Source of the DNA: Aldrovandia affinis
Lineage: Eukaryota; Chordata; Actinopteri; Notacanthiformes; Halosauridae
Length of the DNA: 64,000 nucleotides
Assembly (NCBI GenBank): GCA_029706075.1
Contig: JAINUG010000256.1
Location: 124,001 to 188,000, forward strand
Reading direction: 5' to 3'
In this document: positions 28,685-42,541 of the stretch, in pieces
Layout: every line of letters starts with the position of its first letter
How positions within the stretch are numbered: the first letter of the stretch is position 1
Translations under genes and position numbers: made by a program
Notes under the pieces: model-generated
Seen by the model: the letters and a program-made list of their open reading frames with translations, nothing else
Told to the model about the DNA's origin: nothing
Database searches by the model: none

Positions 28685-30854
28685 ATGGTGGTTCCAGTGG
28701 TTATACACATGGTGTGTGCATGGGTCCCTTTTGTTAGAGCATGAAGTAAAGTTCTTCCTCCTTTGCTGTGTCTTTCGCGTGTGTGCAGGCTGTATGTGGT
28801 CCTCGCTGTGGCTTACCTCCCAAAAAAATGTTTTTTTAACTCAAATGGAGAATATTGTTTTCATATTCCCTGATGCTTTGGAATGCATTAAAAATGACTA
28901 GCAAGACTATGCAGCATATTAAACAGCAGTATTAAATACAGTGAATACAATTGTACAAATATCTTAATAATAAGTTGTGGCCCTTTGCATCTGTTGTGGT
29001 TTAAATATGGCCCTCTTGGCCTCTGAAGTTGAGTACCCCTGGTTTAATGGATGTAAGAGCGAAGTGATTGGCTTCACTACATTGCTGCTGACATTTTATG
29101 TTATTCCAAGGCTGTTTCAATGGCCAAGAGCCCATAGTAAATGTAATGCTGCCATTGGCCAGTAGCTGGCATTGTTTTAGATTTGCCAATTCCTATATAG
29201 AGCCAATCAATTCGCTTTTACATTCATAAAACCAAGGTTAACTGTAAAACCAAGGTTAAGGCTGTAACTAGCTAGCCACAATGATGCAACATCTTTGTTC
29301 TGTTTTAACAACGAACTCCTACAGCTAGTTAATAAAAAAAATACACCTAGCTTGAAGAAAAGGTTACCAGCGTAACAGCGTAACTCGTAAAGGTTAAAGC
29401 TGGCTGTGCTAACTGGTTAGGTTATGCATAGAGCTAGCTTATCTTGCTAGCTAACTATCAATTAGTTAGCCCAGCCAGGTAGTAACTAAATTGAATAGTT
29501 ATCAAGATAGGCCAGTCAGCTAGTTTGCTATCCAAACTGCCATCTTGCTAGGCTAACTATCATAACAGTTAAAATTGCTGTTATGATTTGGGGCTACCCG
29601 CTTATTATAGCCAAGTGAATAGGCTGGTTATTGTGTGATGCTGTGTGTGACAGCTGCTGTATGTTGTATCTCTGTGTGACAAAGTGTGGTCTACTTCAGC
29701 ACCATGCAGTGCACAGGTATTCAGGCAGCTGCCCTTTTAGCACCACAAGCCCGTCACATATTTTGATTGTTTTGCTGTTGGTGAGTTTAATGAGGATGGT
29801 ATTAGGCTAGGTTGTGTAGTTTTCTAGGGAACAACAGTGTGATTGTTGCTAGGCACATTGTTTTATACCATGTGTCACTGTTGTGGTGTGCCACAGACAC
29901 CAGTGCACAGCCTGGTCCTAGTTTTATCAGGCTAATTCATGTCATGTTTTCTGAAGTCATCTAAAAGCATTGTCTCTCCTGCACTAGAGCTTGAATGATG
30001 CGACTCAAAGATATAATGTAGGGATGCATTATAAGCGATGCTATGTTTCTGTTATTTTTATGAGACGTTCAACATCACGCAAGATTTTTGGTCCCACTGA
30101 AAGCCTAGGTCCAATAGTCCCAGTTTGCCACTGGATTGAACCAAATATTTTGTCCAACCCATGGCCAAGTTGCTTAAAATAATTCTCAAATATTCTGACT
30201 ACTTCCTTCCAGACATCAAAAGCATTTTCATTCCAAACATAAAATGGTCTCTCATGCTCATTCCAAACATAAAACAGTTCATGCCCATTTGGACAGTGGT
30301 GGAAAATAAATGGTGCATTTAATTTGGGAATTTTTCCTGTATATTGTTTTTCTCCATCCTATTTGTGTAGGAGGCTGAGTGAATAAAGTTGCTGTTTGTA
30401 GGAGCACTAATGACCAGTATAGGAATAGACAGCTGCTGCCAGGAAAATTCCAGAAATAGGAGACTGAAAAACGTTTTCACACTTGTAGAAAAAATATAAA
30501 CCCAGAAAATGAGTGGATGGAATTAAATTCACTGTCAGTTGTTTCAAAGTGTGAGACAAAGTGGAAGAAGCCACTCAGAATGCTGAAAAAGATAAACCAC
30601 TGTTACATTATTGACTTCCATGATTTACTCTACTTTAGGTGACTGACACTAGCAATCAAAAATAATTACTTGAAAAACACTCTTTTTATCATGGAATACT
30701 TAATTATGGTGGCATACACATATCTGTTTTTAAAACCCTTCCCTAGCTTTAATAACAGCCCAGTGTAAAGTGACTGTAGTTTCTGCCCCTGCCTCTGCTA
30801 AACAGAGGCCTCAGATCAGACCATCTCAAAAAGCACTGCATGTGGTACTATATA
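28685..30854. other. no recognised feature
   Basis: Non-coding sequence with a stretch rich in GCTAGCTAACT-like words at 29260-29560. No gene or element could be assigned. Confidence 0.35.
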
Positions 30855-30890
30855 CAGTGGGTATACAAAATAATAGAAACACCAAATGTA
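30855..30890 (+). mobile_element. possible single Tc1-like end
   Basis: TA followed by CAGTGGGTATACAAAATAAT has the look of a Tc1-like TIR after a TA target. No partner end or transposase was found. Confidence 0.3.
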
Positions 30891-32945
30891 AACGTACTCA
30901 TATTTGAAGTAACTGAGTCACAATTAACAAGGTCTACATGTGTTTCATATTAATGAAAATACTAAGTACCAATATGTTTTAGCCATAAAATAAGTTTAAA
31001 CATCAACACTTTAATATGTAAGTTCTAACGACAGTGGTCAAATAATTGGTGCCCAAATTGCAGTTGCATCAGTCACAGCTTGAAGTTCACTGACAGGGAT
31101 CTCTCATGTTGCTTTAGAAAACTCACAAACCTGGACAGTCAAAATCCAGATTTTCATGAAATAGGTTGATGTTTGGGTGAAACCAGATGAAAGTGGGATG
31201 TTGACTGTTGTGGGTACGCCAACAATGCTGGGTTAGGCTCCTCTTTTGTGTAAAAAAACCTGGATTGGAACAGAACAGCAGGATGCAGGGAATGGAGTTA
31301 TCAGTCTGCAGACTGGATTTTATTTTCTCTCCCACAGGCAGAGAGGGAGAGAAAACCCAAACTATATAAATTAATAAAATAAACTTTGGCCGTCCCCCTC
31401 ACGGGTTCCGGTTAAAAACAATAAATCAAAATAACAAACTAAATCAAAAGCGCCTTTCAGCAAAACAGTAGACATTAACACACGCAAATGTTTGAAACTT
31501 TTCAGTTGTTTTCTTCGCAGTGTAAGGGTTCTCTCTAGCCAGGTTTTTGCTTCTTTGTTCCAGGTACACAGGTACAATAGTAGGTAGATCATTCTGCAAA
31601 GCTGTGTGCCCTAGCTGCCCTACCAGTAGGCATGGCTGTTAATCACCCCGATTCCCCCCCCGCCTAGACTGATGCCTTCCACATACACTAATGACAGCTT
31701 ACCAAAAATCACCACCTGTAAGCGTCATCAAGTGCATTTGAATTGTTTACTAGCCAGAAAATTTAGCTAGCTGCAAAAATAAAAATGTGATGAACAGCAA
31801 TAGGTGTTACCTAACATGGTAAAGCGTCACTGTGTCATGCCTAGATGTCAAAAAACAAATATGTCCTTGCACATTTCATCATAAAATCAATAGGAGCGAG
31901 ATAAATAGCTGCAATTTATTTAGGTTTGGTGCACTCTCTCTCTTACTCTTATTCCATTTAAAAAACACAGGACCCAGTTGCTGATATAGGTCAATATGAG
32001 TGTAAAAGAAGTGGCTTGTGAATATTAGCTCCTCGCCCACTCAGCCTGCCTTACAGCCTTGCTCATAGTCAGAGATGAGATATAAGGCATATATCTCCAA
32101 TTCTGACTATTTTAATTGGGATGGTAAAAAGTATTAAGGATGATTTTTTTGGCACACTCTGAGGTTATTTACTTGAAATACAATGACTGCAAAGGACCTT
32201 TCTTGTATAACAGAAACATATTGGTTTCCATTATTTATGGAAATAGCATAAAATATCCTTATAGACTTAGAAATGTGACTATATAAAATATAACTTTTTA
32301 TTGGACTAAATCTTTGCACTAGCTATAGTTAGTAACTAAGCAACGAGAGTTACAACATTAATCAAAGGTCAGATGTTTATGTAAATATACGTAGTTTTAT
32401 AAGTAGTAATTAACTAACTTCTGTAATGAAATAAGAGAGAACAAATGGAGAGTGTATGCACCTTTGTGTTGGAGAGATAATATCAAGTAACACTGCAGAG
32501 AAAATTGGATCACTTTGGTCCTGGTGTCACTTTACCTTACTCTGTTTTGGGTTTGTGAACAGATGTCCGATTCACATGTGGCATCGATAACTTGTATGAA
32601 TGCATTTTCATAAACCAATCTTGATCTTGATCACAGTTTTGATCAGAGAATTGAACAGTACACTTTGACAATAATGGTGACCGTCATTTTAATTTAAACT
32701 TTTAAGCAAAGCAACATAAGTTTTTGATGAAGAAGACATAAAAGTATTGGCTTTATGTCTTTCAACCCACTTGGCTCTAGTCTTTATTAGCAGTTATTGT
32801 GCTCAGTAAGATCCTCATGTTTCACTTGTATGTCCAATGCATGTGGAACTGTTAGAAATGCAGCCACCGTAGTCCTGTTCTCCTGCAGCCATACCCCCTG
32901 CGTAGTTTCAGAAGTAACAGAACAATTACCTTGTTTGCTGTAGAG
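30891..32945. other. no recognised feature
   Basis: AT-rich DNA. Only short chance open frames are present. Confidence 0.35.
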
Positions 32946-34188
32946 CAGGGGTGGCCAAACTTTTTTCACTGAGGGCCACATACAGAAAAATATACGAAAG
33001 GCTCAGCCATATCCAGTCCGGGGTACACACGAAAAAAGCTGAGACCAGTTCAATTATTTCGCGGGGGGGATTGGTGCATGGGGGAAAAAATGTGTGCCCC
33101 TCGGAATTTTACACCCAGTGCATGAAACCGGTCCGTGGTGCAAAAAAGGTATATCGCCTCACCTCTAGTGTATTAAACTTAACAAAATCAATCAAATGTA
33201 GGTAAATTATGCTTGATAATTGAATATGCTTAAAAAAAAAAAACTGCCTACATCACAACTTTCCATTAATGGGTTTTCATTTATTTTCTTACAAAAAGGG
33301 TTGGCAGCTCATTCTCAAAACAGCAGCCTCAGATTGCTTCTTAGTCAGGATGGTGATCCCCCTTCACAGCCCTGTATAAAGAGGGAAAAATAAGGGGACA
33401 AGGCGATGGGTATATTTAAGCTAGTTATGCAAATAAGTTATTGGGGTTGTTAACACATCAACTAATGTTTGTTAGAAAATGTTATCAACTTTAATTGACT
33501 GAATTTATTAAGTAATTGGGCTTGTGAACACATGAATACTGTGTAATATATTTTTAACTCACCTATAATGGGAACAGCATTTTAAGGACACTTGATGTTT
33601 TAAGTTAGCTGACAAGTCTTCGATTCGCCGCACAACTGTGTTTCTGGACATGCTCACGTTGTTGAATTCCTGCATCTTTTCCGGGCACATTATTCCTGCG
33701 ACTTTAGTCTGTTTTATGAAGTCACCATCTGAGAAAGGTTTCCCGTGTCGCGCTATGAGTTGAGCTACCTCGTAGCTGGCTATTGTGGCATTTTCTTGTG
33801 TTTTGTTAGCACGGAAAAAATACTGTTGTTGAGCTAGCAGGCTAGCTGCCATTTGCATAACTTTCTCTTCTCGCTCAGCACCAGTGTAGGACGTGTAGGT
33901 CTGATGTTTGGTTTCATAGTGTCGTCGTACATTGTACTCTTTCATCGCTGCAACAGTATCATTGCAAATCAAACAGACACACTTCCCCTTGACTTCTATA
34001 AAGAAATATTCATTTTCCCACCGTGTCTGATATATTCTTGTGTAAACTTTGTTATAAAAAGATGTACTGTGAATGACTTCATGAATGAATTGATGTATTT
34101 TTATAACTTGTTTAATAATTGGTGTCTGTCTGTCTTTACGGACATTGCCACTGCTGTTTTGCCTTTTTCTGAAGTAATCGAATAACAT
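32946..34188 (-). mobile_element. hAT-type transposon, partial
   Basis: The end CAGGGGTGGCCAAACTTTTT at 32946 is a typical hAT terminal sequence, and a transposase N terminus lies on the - strand at 33559-34188. The opposite end was not found. Confidence 0.6.
33559..34188 (-). pseudogene. hAT transposase N-terminal part (ZBED/GTF2IRD2-like)
   Basis: The open frame of about 209 codons has a BED-like zinc finger (WENEYFFIEVKGKCVCLICN, then NVRRHYETKHQTY, a C-C-H-H arrangement). It then continues with SYEVAQLIARHGKPFSDGDF and MSRNTVVRRIEDLSANL, a pattern shared by hAT-Charlie transposases and the host genes derived from them. The catalytic core and the C-terminal dimerisation region are missing. 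With a hAT end at 32946, a transposon origin is preferred over a domesticated gene. Confidence 0.72.
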
Positions 34189-34963
34189 TAGTTTTGCCTT
34201 CTCTTACACTGTTATGTGAATAACATTAGCTTCGCTGTTGTCTAGGATTTTAATGGAATAACATCAGCTTTGCCTTAAAAATATATTTCAATAAAATTAG
34301 CTATGCCTTCTCCCACAATTTATTGGAATTATGTCAGTTTTGTTTTAGTCGCTGATTCCTAGCATTTTAAGTTAGAACGAGAGTAGCTTAACCTGATATA
34401 ACATCCCCTTTGGTTTATTCCCTTTGTAGTTTTGTTTGGAGCGGTTGCGGCAATAGTCGCGGGTGGGGCATTCTTCAGGATAGCGGTCCCTGTCCCTCAC
34501 ACTGCATGTTGCACACGCCACCCTCCATGGTTTTATAGTTATTGTCTCTGGAGGCAGTCAGCAGTACTTAAACGGAGTCATTATTCTTAACTTGGATAAT
34601 ACCTACTGTCTGTGTGCATTAATAAAATTCCGGTTTTAACTTTCCCTCCATCTCTAGCTTGGTGCTTGAAGTGTTAAATAAAATGATCCATTACCCATCC
34701 AATTATCCTATGTGTTGGGGAAAACCCTCTTGTCTCTTGAGGTGAGAAAGCTAAAGTTATTTCCTTGGGTAACAGTCCCAAGGTGGCGTAGTCTGGTATT
34801 ACAACAAGACCTCACTCTTGCAGTTGGTCACACATCTTAATTTTTACATTTCAACAAGGATTGTAGCAAACTGAACAGGTTATTATCAGGTTAAGTCAGG
34901 GTTCAAATATGAATGCATAATAGCCTTCATGCCAGGGTCATATTGAAAAGATTCTCCCTATTA
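34189..34963. other. no recognised feature
   Basis: Non-coding spacer; repeated AATAACATTAGCTT-like words at 34180-34320 suggest a decayed short repeat. Confidence 0.35.
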
Positions 34964-36790
34964 CAGTCAAGCCGGAAAGTCTGCACACCCCTTTCACCCT
35001 CTCCACGTTTCATTGCGTTACAGACTTATTCTACAATAGATTAAGTTCATTTTTTGTCTCAAAATTCTACACAAAATAGCCCATAATGGCAAAGTGAAAA
35101 CAGGTTTTTAGACATTTGTGCTAATTTATAAAAAATGTAAAATATATGTACACAAGTGTGCACACCCTTTGATATGACACCCAAAAGTGAGCTGAGGTGC
35201 ATTTTGTTTCCACTGATACTGCTTGAGATGTTTCTACAACTTGATTCTAGTCCACCTGTGGTAAATTCAATTGATTGGACATGATTTGGAAAGGCACACA
35301 CCTGTCTATATAAGGTCCCACAGTTGACAGTGCATCTCAGAGTAAAAACCAAGCCATTAAGTCCTAGGAACTCTCCATAGACCTCCGAGATAGAATTGTG
35401 TTGAGGCATAGATCTGGGGAAGGGTATAAAAACATTGCTAAAGCATTGAAAGCACCCAGGAGAACAGTGGGAACCACCACAGCTCTTCTTAGAGCTGGCC
35501 GTCTGGCCAAACTCAGTAACCGGGCAAGAAGGGCCATGGTCAGGGAGGTGACCAAGAACCCAATGGCCACTCTAAGAGAGCTTCAGAGTTCCTCTGCAGC
35601 GATGGGAGAACCTGGTAGAAGGACAAACATCTCTGCAGCACTCCCATCAATCAGACCTTTATGGTAGCACTTGGCATTCAGGCCAAAAAGTTCAATTTGT
35701 GTCTCATTAGACCGGATAATCTTTTTCCTGATGCTCTTAGAGTCCTTTAAGTGCCATTTGGCGAACTCCAGGTGGGCTGTCATATGCCTTTCACTCAGGA
35801 GTAGCTTCTGTCTAGCCACTACCAAAAAAGCCTGATTGATGGAGTGGTGCAGAGATGGTTGTCCTTCTGCCAGGTTCTCCCATCGCTGCAGAGGAACTCT
35901 GAAGCTCTCTTAGAGTGGCCATTGGGTTCTTGGTCACATCAGCATAGGATAACTCTTTCTCACTGAGAAGCAGCAATAACACAGAGGTTGCTGTTCCAAA
36001 GTTTCCCCATTAGTAGTTCTGTTTCCTTTAGAACATTGGCGTCAACTTCATTCCATGGAGGGTCAAGTGTATGTAGGTTTTTTTTGTAACCAATGCACCA
36101 CAACAGATGATTTAGCAAATTAGCTCACTTCAACCAATGAGGAAAACTAACTGAAGTCACCTGGTGTAGTTCATTGAGTACAACAAACACCTGCACACAT
36201 TCAGCCCTCTGTGGAATTAGTCTGACACCTGTGCTTTAGAATGTTGCACTGAATTTACATTGGAGGTTTAAAAAAATGTATTATAACTTGTGTGAAAAAT
36301 TCCCTCAAACAGGTGTTTCTAAATAGTTTTTTTGCTGGGTGGTATGCTGTATAAAACAGTCCACATGTGAGAACAGTTAATTTGCATTTTTGTTGACTGT
36401 CAATGTATTCCAATGCTAAGGTCTAGTAAAGGTGAAGGCCAACAAATGTTCATTTTAACATGTACAATGCTAATTTACATTAGTCAAGTAGTGCAGAATG
36501 GATATTATTTCATCACATTAATACATACCAATACAAACACTGCTATAGACAATTATTTTAGTTTTTACAACTTAATTTCCTTGTAGAGAATCCAAAAGAG
36601 TACTATAATCAAGGAATACTCAACACCAATCACTTTATGAAGCCTTATGTGTGCCTTTCCAAATCATGTCCAATCAATTGAATTTACCACAGGTAGACTA
36701 GAATCAAGTTGTAGAAACATCTCAAGCAGTATCAGTGGAAACAAAATGCAATTCAGCTCACTTTATGAAGCCAATCACTTTTACACACAA
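34964..36790. mobile_element. Tc1-like element rearranged into an inverted duplication
   Basis: A Tc1 TIR (CAGTCAAGCCGGAAAGTCTG) starts at 34964 and leads into a broken transposase N terminus on the + strand (SGEGYKNIAKALKAPRRTVG at 35410-35470). From about 35670 the transposase continues on the opposite strand, and 35535-35645 is repeated in inverse at 35835-35940. The 5' UTR part at 35190-35310 also returns in inverse at 36640-36770. The right arm contains other sequence between 35945 and 36600. Confidence 0.75.
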
Positions 36791-38261
36791 GCCTTGTGCA
36801 ACTGCTACGCTATAGTTCTGACAATAATATTTTGTTTTTTTTCTAACAAAATGAGGTAGGATGGTTTAACCAACCCTTCTAAGTGTCTCCCATCTTTTTG
36901 GAGGGCATTGTTTCACTGGAATGATAAAAAGCCTCAAGATATACCAAACAGAAGACACTTGACATCTGAGTTTAGCCTGCAGTTTAGACTGTGTGGTAAA
37001 TTGATTCCAAAGTACTATTAGAGGGAATCACACAGTGGTGTGAAATTAAGGCTAGTCAGTAAAATAACCTGTTTGGTAATCAGAATACATGTAATATTAT
37101 TATGACTTTGCACTTATGTTGTCTATATGTTTGTGACAATTCACACACTGGGATATTACAGCTAAACTGAGTGATTGAAATTATTTGACTGACTGATGTA
37201 CAGATGAATGGTGGTTAGGCTAGGGAATATGGGTATTTAATTATTTCACAAATGTAAAAACATGAACACATTTCAACTGTCTACTTTAAAAAAATATAAT
37301 TTGCAATTTAAATCGTTGTTTTATTTAAAACATGAAAAACTATAACTGAACCAAGCTTGACAAATATACAGTATATATACACTATATATTATACACACAT
37401 ATAAATTCAGAGGCCTGGTCCATACGCTGGGGTTGTACCTACTTGTTAAGCAGACTAGCTATCAGTAGGCTATACAGAGCGTTTCTTTGTGAGCATCAAT
37501 ACAAGGCTACCAGTGGCTACGTCACACTGACCTGACTGTCTTTGAAGATGTCATCAGATTTGGGTGTATTCACATGTAAAAGTTGCTCTCAGTTTTGTGG
37601 GGAAGGGCACAGTGTGAAAATGTACTTAATTTTGTTCATGAATACAAACATATCTGTTCTTAAATTTGAACAATGTCAGTGTGGTGCATGACAAATTTCC
37701 TGATGTGACATAAGAACAAGAGTCTCCTTCTGCTTCATCCAACATCTGAATGGAAGCTACCTTTTGAAATGAAGTAGCCATCTCCATTTAACCTGTCGTG
37801 AGTCACTGGTGGATGTTCACATACTCCACAGAATTCAAATGCATGAGTAATTGTAACAGCTAGGAAGCATAATATACAAAGATGCATGTTTTTTTATGTC
37901 AATAAAGTAAATAAAAAAACGTTCAACTTGAAAATGTCACAAAATATTCAAGTATAATACTACTTGTACAGCTGACACATTCACTGTGAAATAAGTATCC
38001 TGTGATGGGTCACATTTAGCTAGAATACCAACAAATAATGAACACTGATCAACACATCAGATAGTCCATTTGCTTTCTTTGTTTTAGCTTCTGAATGATT
38101 CATGTTTGTTAGTCTTAGTTCTGGGGTGACATCAAAATAGGTCAATTAAAGTGTTTGGCATCCCCCCCTTCACACACACAAAAACTAAAAATCTGTGTCT
38201 TAAGGGCTGCCCCCACCTCTGGCTTCTAATACAAAGTGACTCTAAAGGACATCTGGTGGAA
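36791..38261 (-). other. loxl3 3' UTR and flank
   Basis: Sequence beyond the loxl3 stop. A TTTATT (AATAAA on the - strand) at about 37320-37325 is a possible poly(A) signal, about 940 bp after the stop. Nothing else was recognised. Confidence 0.35.
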
Positions 38262-38335
38262 CTAGGAGATCTGGTTATTTAGCTGTCCTGGGTACTTTTC
38301 AAATCTCTTCTCTGCCTCTTCACTGAATGAATCAC
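38262..38335 (-). CDS. loxl3: loxl3 last exon
   Basis: A 74-nt exon reads, after two bases completing a Gly, [18 protein letters not shown] and NNQIS before TAG (38264-38262). Human LOXL3 ends in DAFSEEANRRFERYPGQ, so the match is clear. The acceptor TATTCCCAG precedes 38335, and the phase fits the penultimate exon. Confidence 0.93.
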
Positions 38336-41300
38336 CTGGGAATAAAGGAGAGACCAGACCACAGAGCATTAGCTTTTAGCTGCGGATGAACTTGTGCTTT
38401 TAGCTGAAGATGAACCTGTGCTTCTAGCTACAGCTGAACCTGTGCTTTTAGCTGCAGTTGAACATGTGCTGCAGTGTGCTGTGTGCTTTTAGCTGCAGCT
38501 GAATGTGTGTTTTAGCTGAAGAGGAACATGTACTTTTAGCTGCACCTGAATGTGTGTTTTAGCTGCAGCTGAACCTGTGCAATCAGTTCATGCAAACAGT
38601 TTGGAATCGACTAAAGTAATCCAAGAGGATTTAAACAAATGTAAAGTTATGCATGTGGGAAATAAAAACATAAGACAGGAGTATTTTATGGGAGGATAAA
38701 AATGTGTAGGTGTTCAATTTGAAAAAGACTTAGACTTTGATCAACTACAATTCCTATCTGCATCAAAGCAGTGTGCTACAGCAGTGAAAACGGACAACAG
38801 GATGCTGGGATACATAGCAAAAAGCAGGGGCGATTCTAGGATCGGGTAGTAGAGGCAGAAATACTTGGGCTATTCAAGTCTAGGATAGATGCAGTACTAG
38901 ATACTCTTTAGATTAGGACAAGACGAGCCTAGATGGGCTGATTCTTGTCATTATGTATCCTTATGTATTCTTATCTTAACCTGTGCTTTTAGCTGCAGCT
39001 GCGATCACCGAGTAATCATCCCTGCTGATTTTATCCAGTTTTTTCTCCCAATTTGGTAGCCCATTACAGACGGCCATGCCGTAGACCACAACCCGGTACA
39101 ACAGCACCACTCCTGTGTGCAGCGAACGCCATGTCAGCTTCCCTCCCCCCTCCCTGGGGCAGACAGCCACTTGCCGCCCCCGGTGGCACTCTTGGCCAGA
39201 GCTGACTCTGGTGCGGCCGGTGGAATTGAACCCCGGTCGCCGTGGCCAGCGTTGGACGTTGAAATCACGGGACCACGTGGGAGGCTCCGAAATCAGCCCT
39301 GCTTAGTGGGAGATACATTGAAACTCTCTTATATTAATTACACTGGTCCAACCTAATTTGATTCTTATGAATCAAAGCATTTTATATGGGTTTGTACTGG
39401 TTTTACCCAAAGACTATGGCCAGAATTTGTGGCAATGCAAATCTTTCATCAATAATTCTGCGCATAATTTTCTGGGGGCGACACTGGTTAGCGTCTTGGG
39501 CTGGCAACCGGAGGGTTGCTGGTTGGAATCCCAGGATTCCCTCCGGGCACCTGGTAGCCCTCTTCGCAGTCTCGCCTCTTCTCTGTCCTGACCCCTCGAT
39601 GTTGGAATGACCTTCCGTAATCGGTCAGGACCGCGGAATCACTTGCGATCTTCCGCAAGAGACTCAAAACCCACCTTTTCAGACTCCACTACCACTGAAT
39701 TCTGTACTTCTAGCCAATTGTCGTCACCACTGCCTACTTGTTCAATACTTTTTGTATATGTATCCCTGCTTACTCCTCATTTTAAAAAATATAATAATAA
39801 TACATTTACTAACCTTTATCTTCCCAGTGTTACAGGTATGGTATGCAGCTGCCTACAACTATGTCTATCGCTGTATTACTGCACTGATCTCTTGCACAAA
39901 CTATGATTGTTCCTACCATGTATTAATGCACATATTGTAAGTCGCTCTGCATAAGAGCGTCTGCTAAATGCTTAAAATGTAAAATGTAAATGTAAAATGT
40001 AGGAAGGCCAAACAGAACAACAATGAACTGGAAACCGGAGGGATGTTGGTTCACCTCCTGGTGCACTGCCGAAGTGCCTTTGAGCAAGGCAATGAACCCT
40101 TAACTGCTCCAGGGGCGGCGTACTATGGCTGACCCTGCGCTCGGACCTCTCTTAGTAGAGCTATGCGGAAAAACTCATTCCAATTACTTTGTGTAACATG
40201 GCAATAAAGAATATTAAATTAAATGTGTGCATATCCCATTTATTTTCCAGCATTATAACAATATGTAGATCCTTATAAGAGGATCCTTACTGAATTGAAA
40301 AATGTATAGATAAATTAAATTCTGGAGGTTTGGTAGTTTTTGTTCCAGCCACTGCTGCTATCGTTTTATTTGCTCAGTTAGTAGCAAAGCTTCAATATTT
40401 TTTATATTCACTTACGACTAAAGACTGCCCATGCAGTGTATTTTTGGGAAGTGCATCATGTTGAGTAAATGTTAACAGTGTATAAGGTGTTTTGCCAGTA
40501 ACATGGAACACAGTTCAATCAGTCTTACCGGCTCCCCCGACTCACCAAGATGGCATTTGTGCAGCCAAACACGATGGCCATCGTACTTGCAGTTGCATTT
40601 CATGGCGTTGTTGGTGAAATCACTCTCCGCCACTTCAAAGTTTGGGTTTATCACCACCTGAGCAGGGGGAATGAAGAGACCCTCTGAAGATTTCTCAGCC
40701 TCAGGTCCTTGATTCTCAGTAATAATTTTCCAATCTCCTATACTTTCCCTTGCAATACTTTCCATCCTGTTGCTCATTAATACAGCTGAGTGTGGGCTGG
40801 GGCAACTGCAGAAAAGATCCTGACCTCCTCACTCGAGGTTCAACTGCAGTGTCTCACCTGGGATTCAAACTTGTAACTCAATTGCCATAAGCACTATTTT
40901 GCTGTGCCTCATTGCTCTCCTGACACTATTGTAATGTAAGTGCTTAGTGGACTATTGGATTTTATGGTTGGATGCTTTGGACCAGAGTAATACTTGTCAG
41001 TGTATGGTGAAATGTACAGTTAAAGCAATTTTGCTTTTAGTATATGTCAACATACTGTGCGGTCCAAAACACACACTACCAAGATCTGTTTGTTTTCATC
41101 ATTCATCGATAACTAACACAAACTTTTTACTCATGTGGTATTTGTTATTCAAAAATGTCATAAAACACTGATAGGTGAAATAGAAAATGTTTGTTTGAGA
41201 AAGGATGGTATGAAATTGAAATATCTATAAATATTAAGTTTGCACACCGTTGCCTTTCATTTCCTCAAATGCCTCTTATTTTTCATTTAGGTTTTAATAC

Positions 41301-42506
41301 ATGGACACTCCTAATACACAGTGTGAGTTGTTTGTCTTGTAACAATTAATACAGAATATTGACGTATGTGTTCTCCTTGCTACTGCAGGTGCTTTAATAT
41401 TGAAAAGGACACTTCCTTTGCAAAAGTTTTTGCAGCTATTTGTAATTATGTCAGCAGAGCTTAGTGAAGTAGTTAGAGGGCCTGGGTAAAAATGTTGTGT
41501 TCGTTTTTGATGAATGATGAAAAGAAACAGGTCTTGGTTGTGGACTCAGACTTTTGGACCATACTGTATGTGGCACACACGTATGACATTTTTACACATG
41601 TAAATTGTAGATATTTTTACATGTGGTATTGTATAAGATACTTGAGAACATAAACAGAAAATTACAGGAATGGAAGTGGCAATCATATTTATATACCAGA
41701 TATGGTAGATTCTGACATATTCCTTAAATTGTAAAGATTATAAATCTTAATATATACTATTCGTTAACGGAATCTCTTCACATAGTTTATTTTATATTTA
41801 TCCATTTTCTGTTTTCCCTACACTTTCTGCCACACCCATATCTGATCTTTGGGCTCCATGTTTACCTGTAATATGTAGCTTCCTGGTTTGACATCGGTGA
41901 TGTCGATCCACTGGCAATCGATATCATGGCGGTACACATCCCAGCATCCCACTGTGATTCCTTGTTCGCCGAAGTTGGCACACTCATACCGCTTTGAAAT
42001 CCCTGGAGAATTTGCACAATACACCATGGACACACTTCCCTTACATTCATGCAATGTAAGCAGACACTCAGTATTATATCTCATTGTCAATATAAACCAG
42101 TCAATTATAGCATGCTGTCATGAAGTACAGAATCTCTGTACTCATCTCTGATTTAGTGTTCACTCGGTTTAATGCCAAGCCTAGGCATGCAGTACATTAG
42201 AGGACTTACTACTGTGTGAAGAACCAACAGTGTGTCATGTCAAGTAGAGTGTACATGGAATTACACCCAGTAACAAGACACCACTGCAAATTAAATGTGC
42301 AACAACTCTTGCTCACCAGCATACTTCAAGCACTTCCTCTGTAGTTTCACCAACAGAGGACGCTATAAATACTCACTTCCCCTGACAGGCTGCTCAACTA
42401 CAGCTCTGAAACGAAGAGCTTATTTATTTATTTTATCAAGGCTATGCAGATCCACTAACATGTCAGTCATCTGGATAGATACTGAGTACACCATATAAGC
42501 CAATCC

Positions 42507-42541
<35 letters not shown>

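Noticed and set aside
33559-34188. The hAT N-terminal frame as a domesticated host ZBED-like gene.
   Set aside because: Only the N-terminal part is present and a hAT-type terminal sequence lies nearby, so a transposon remnant is simpler.
40472-40777. Reading the loxl3 exon at 40657 straight through to a stop at 40472 as the C terminus.
   Set aside because: A good donor (CTTG|GTGAGT) follows CHLG, and a phase-matched last exon at 38335-38262 gives the expected LOXL3 end.
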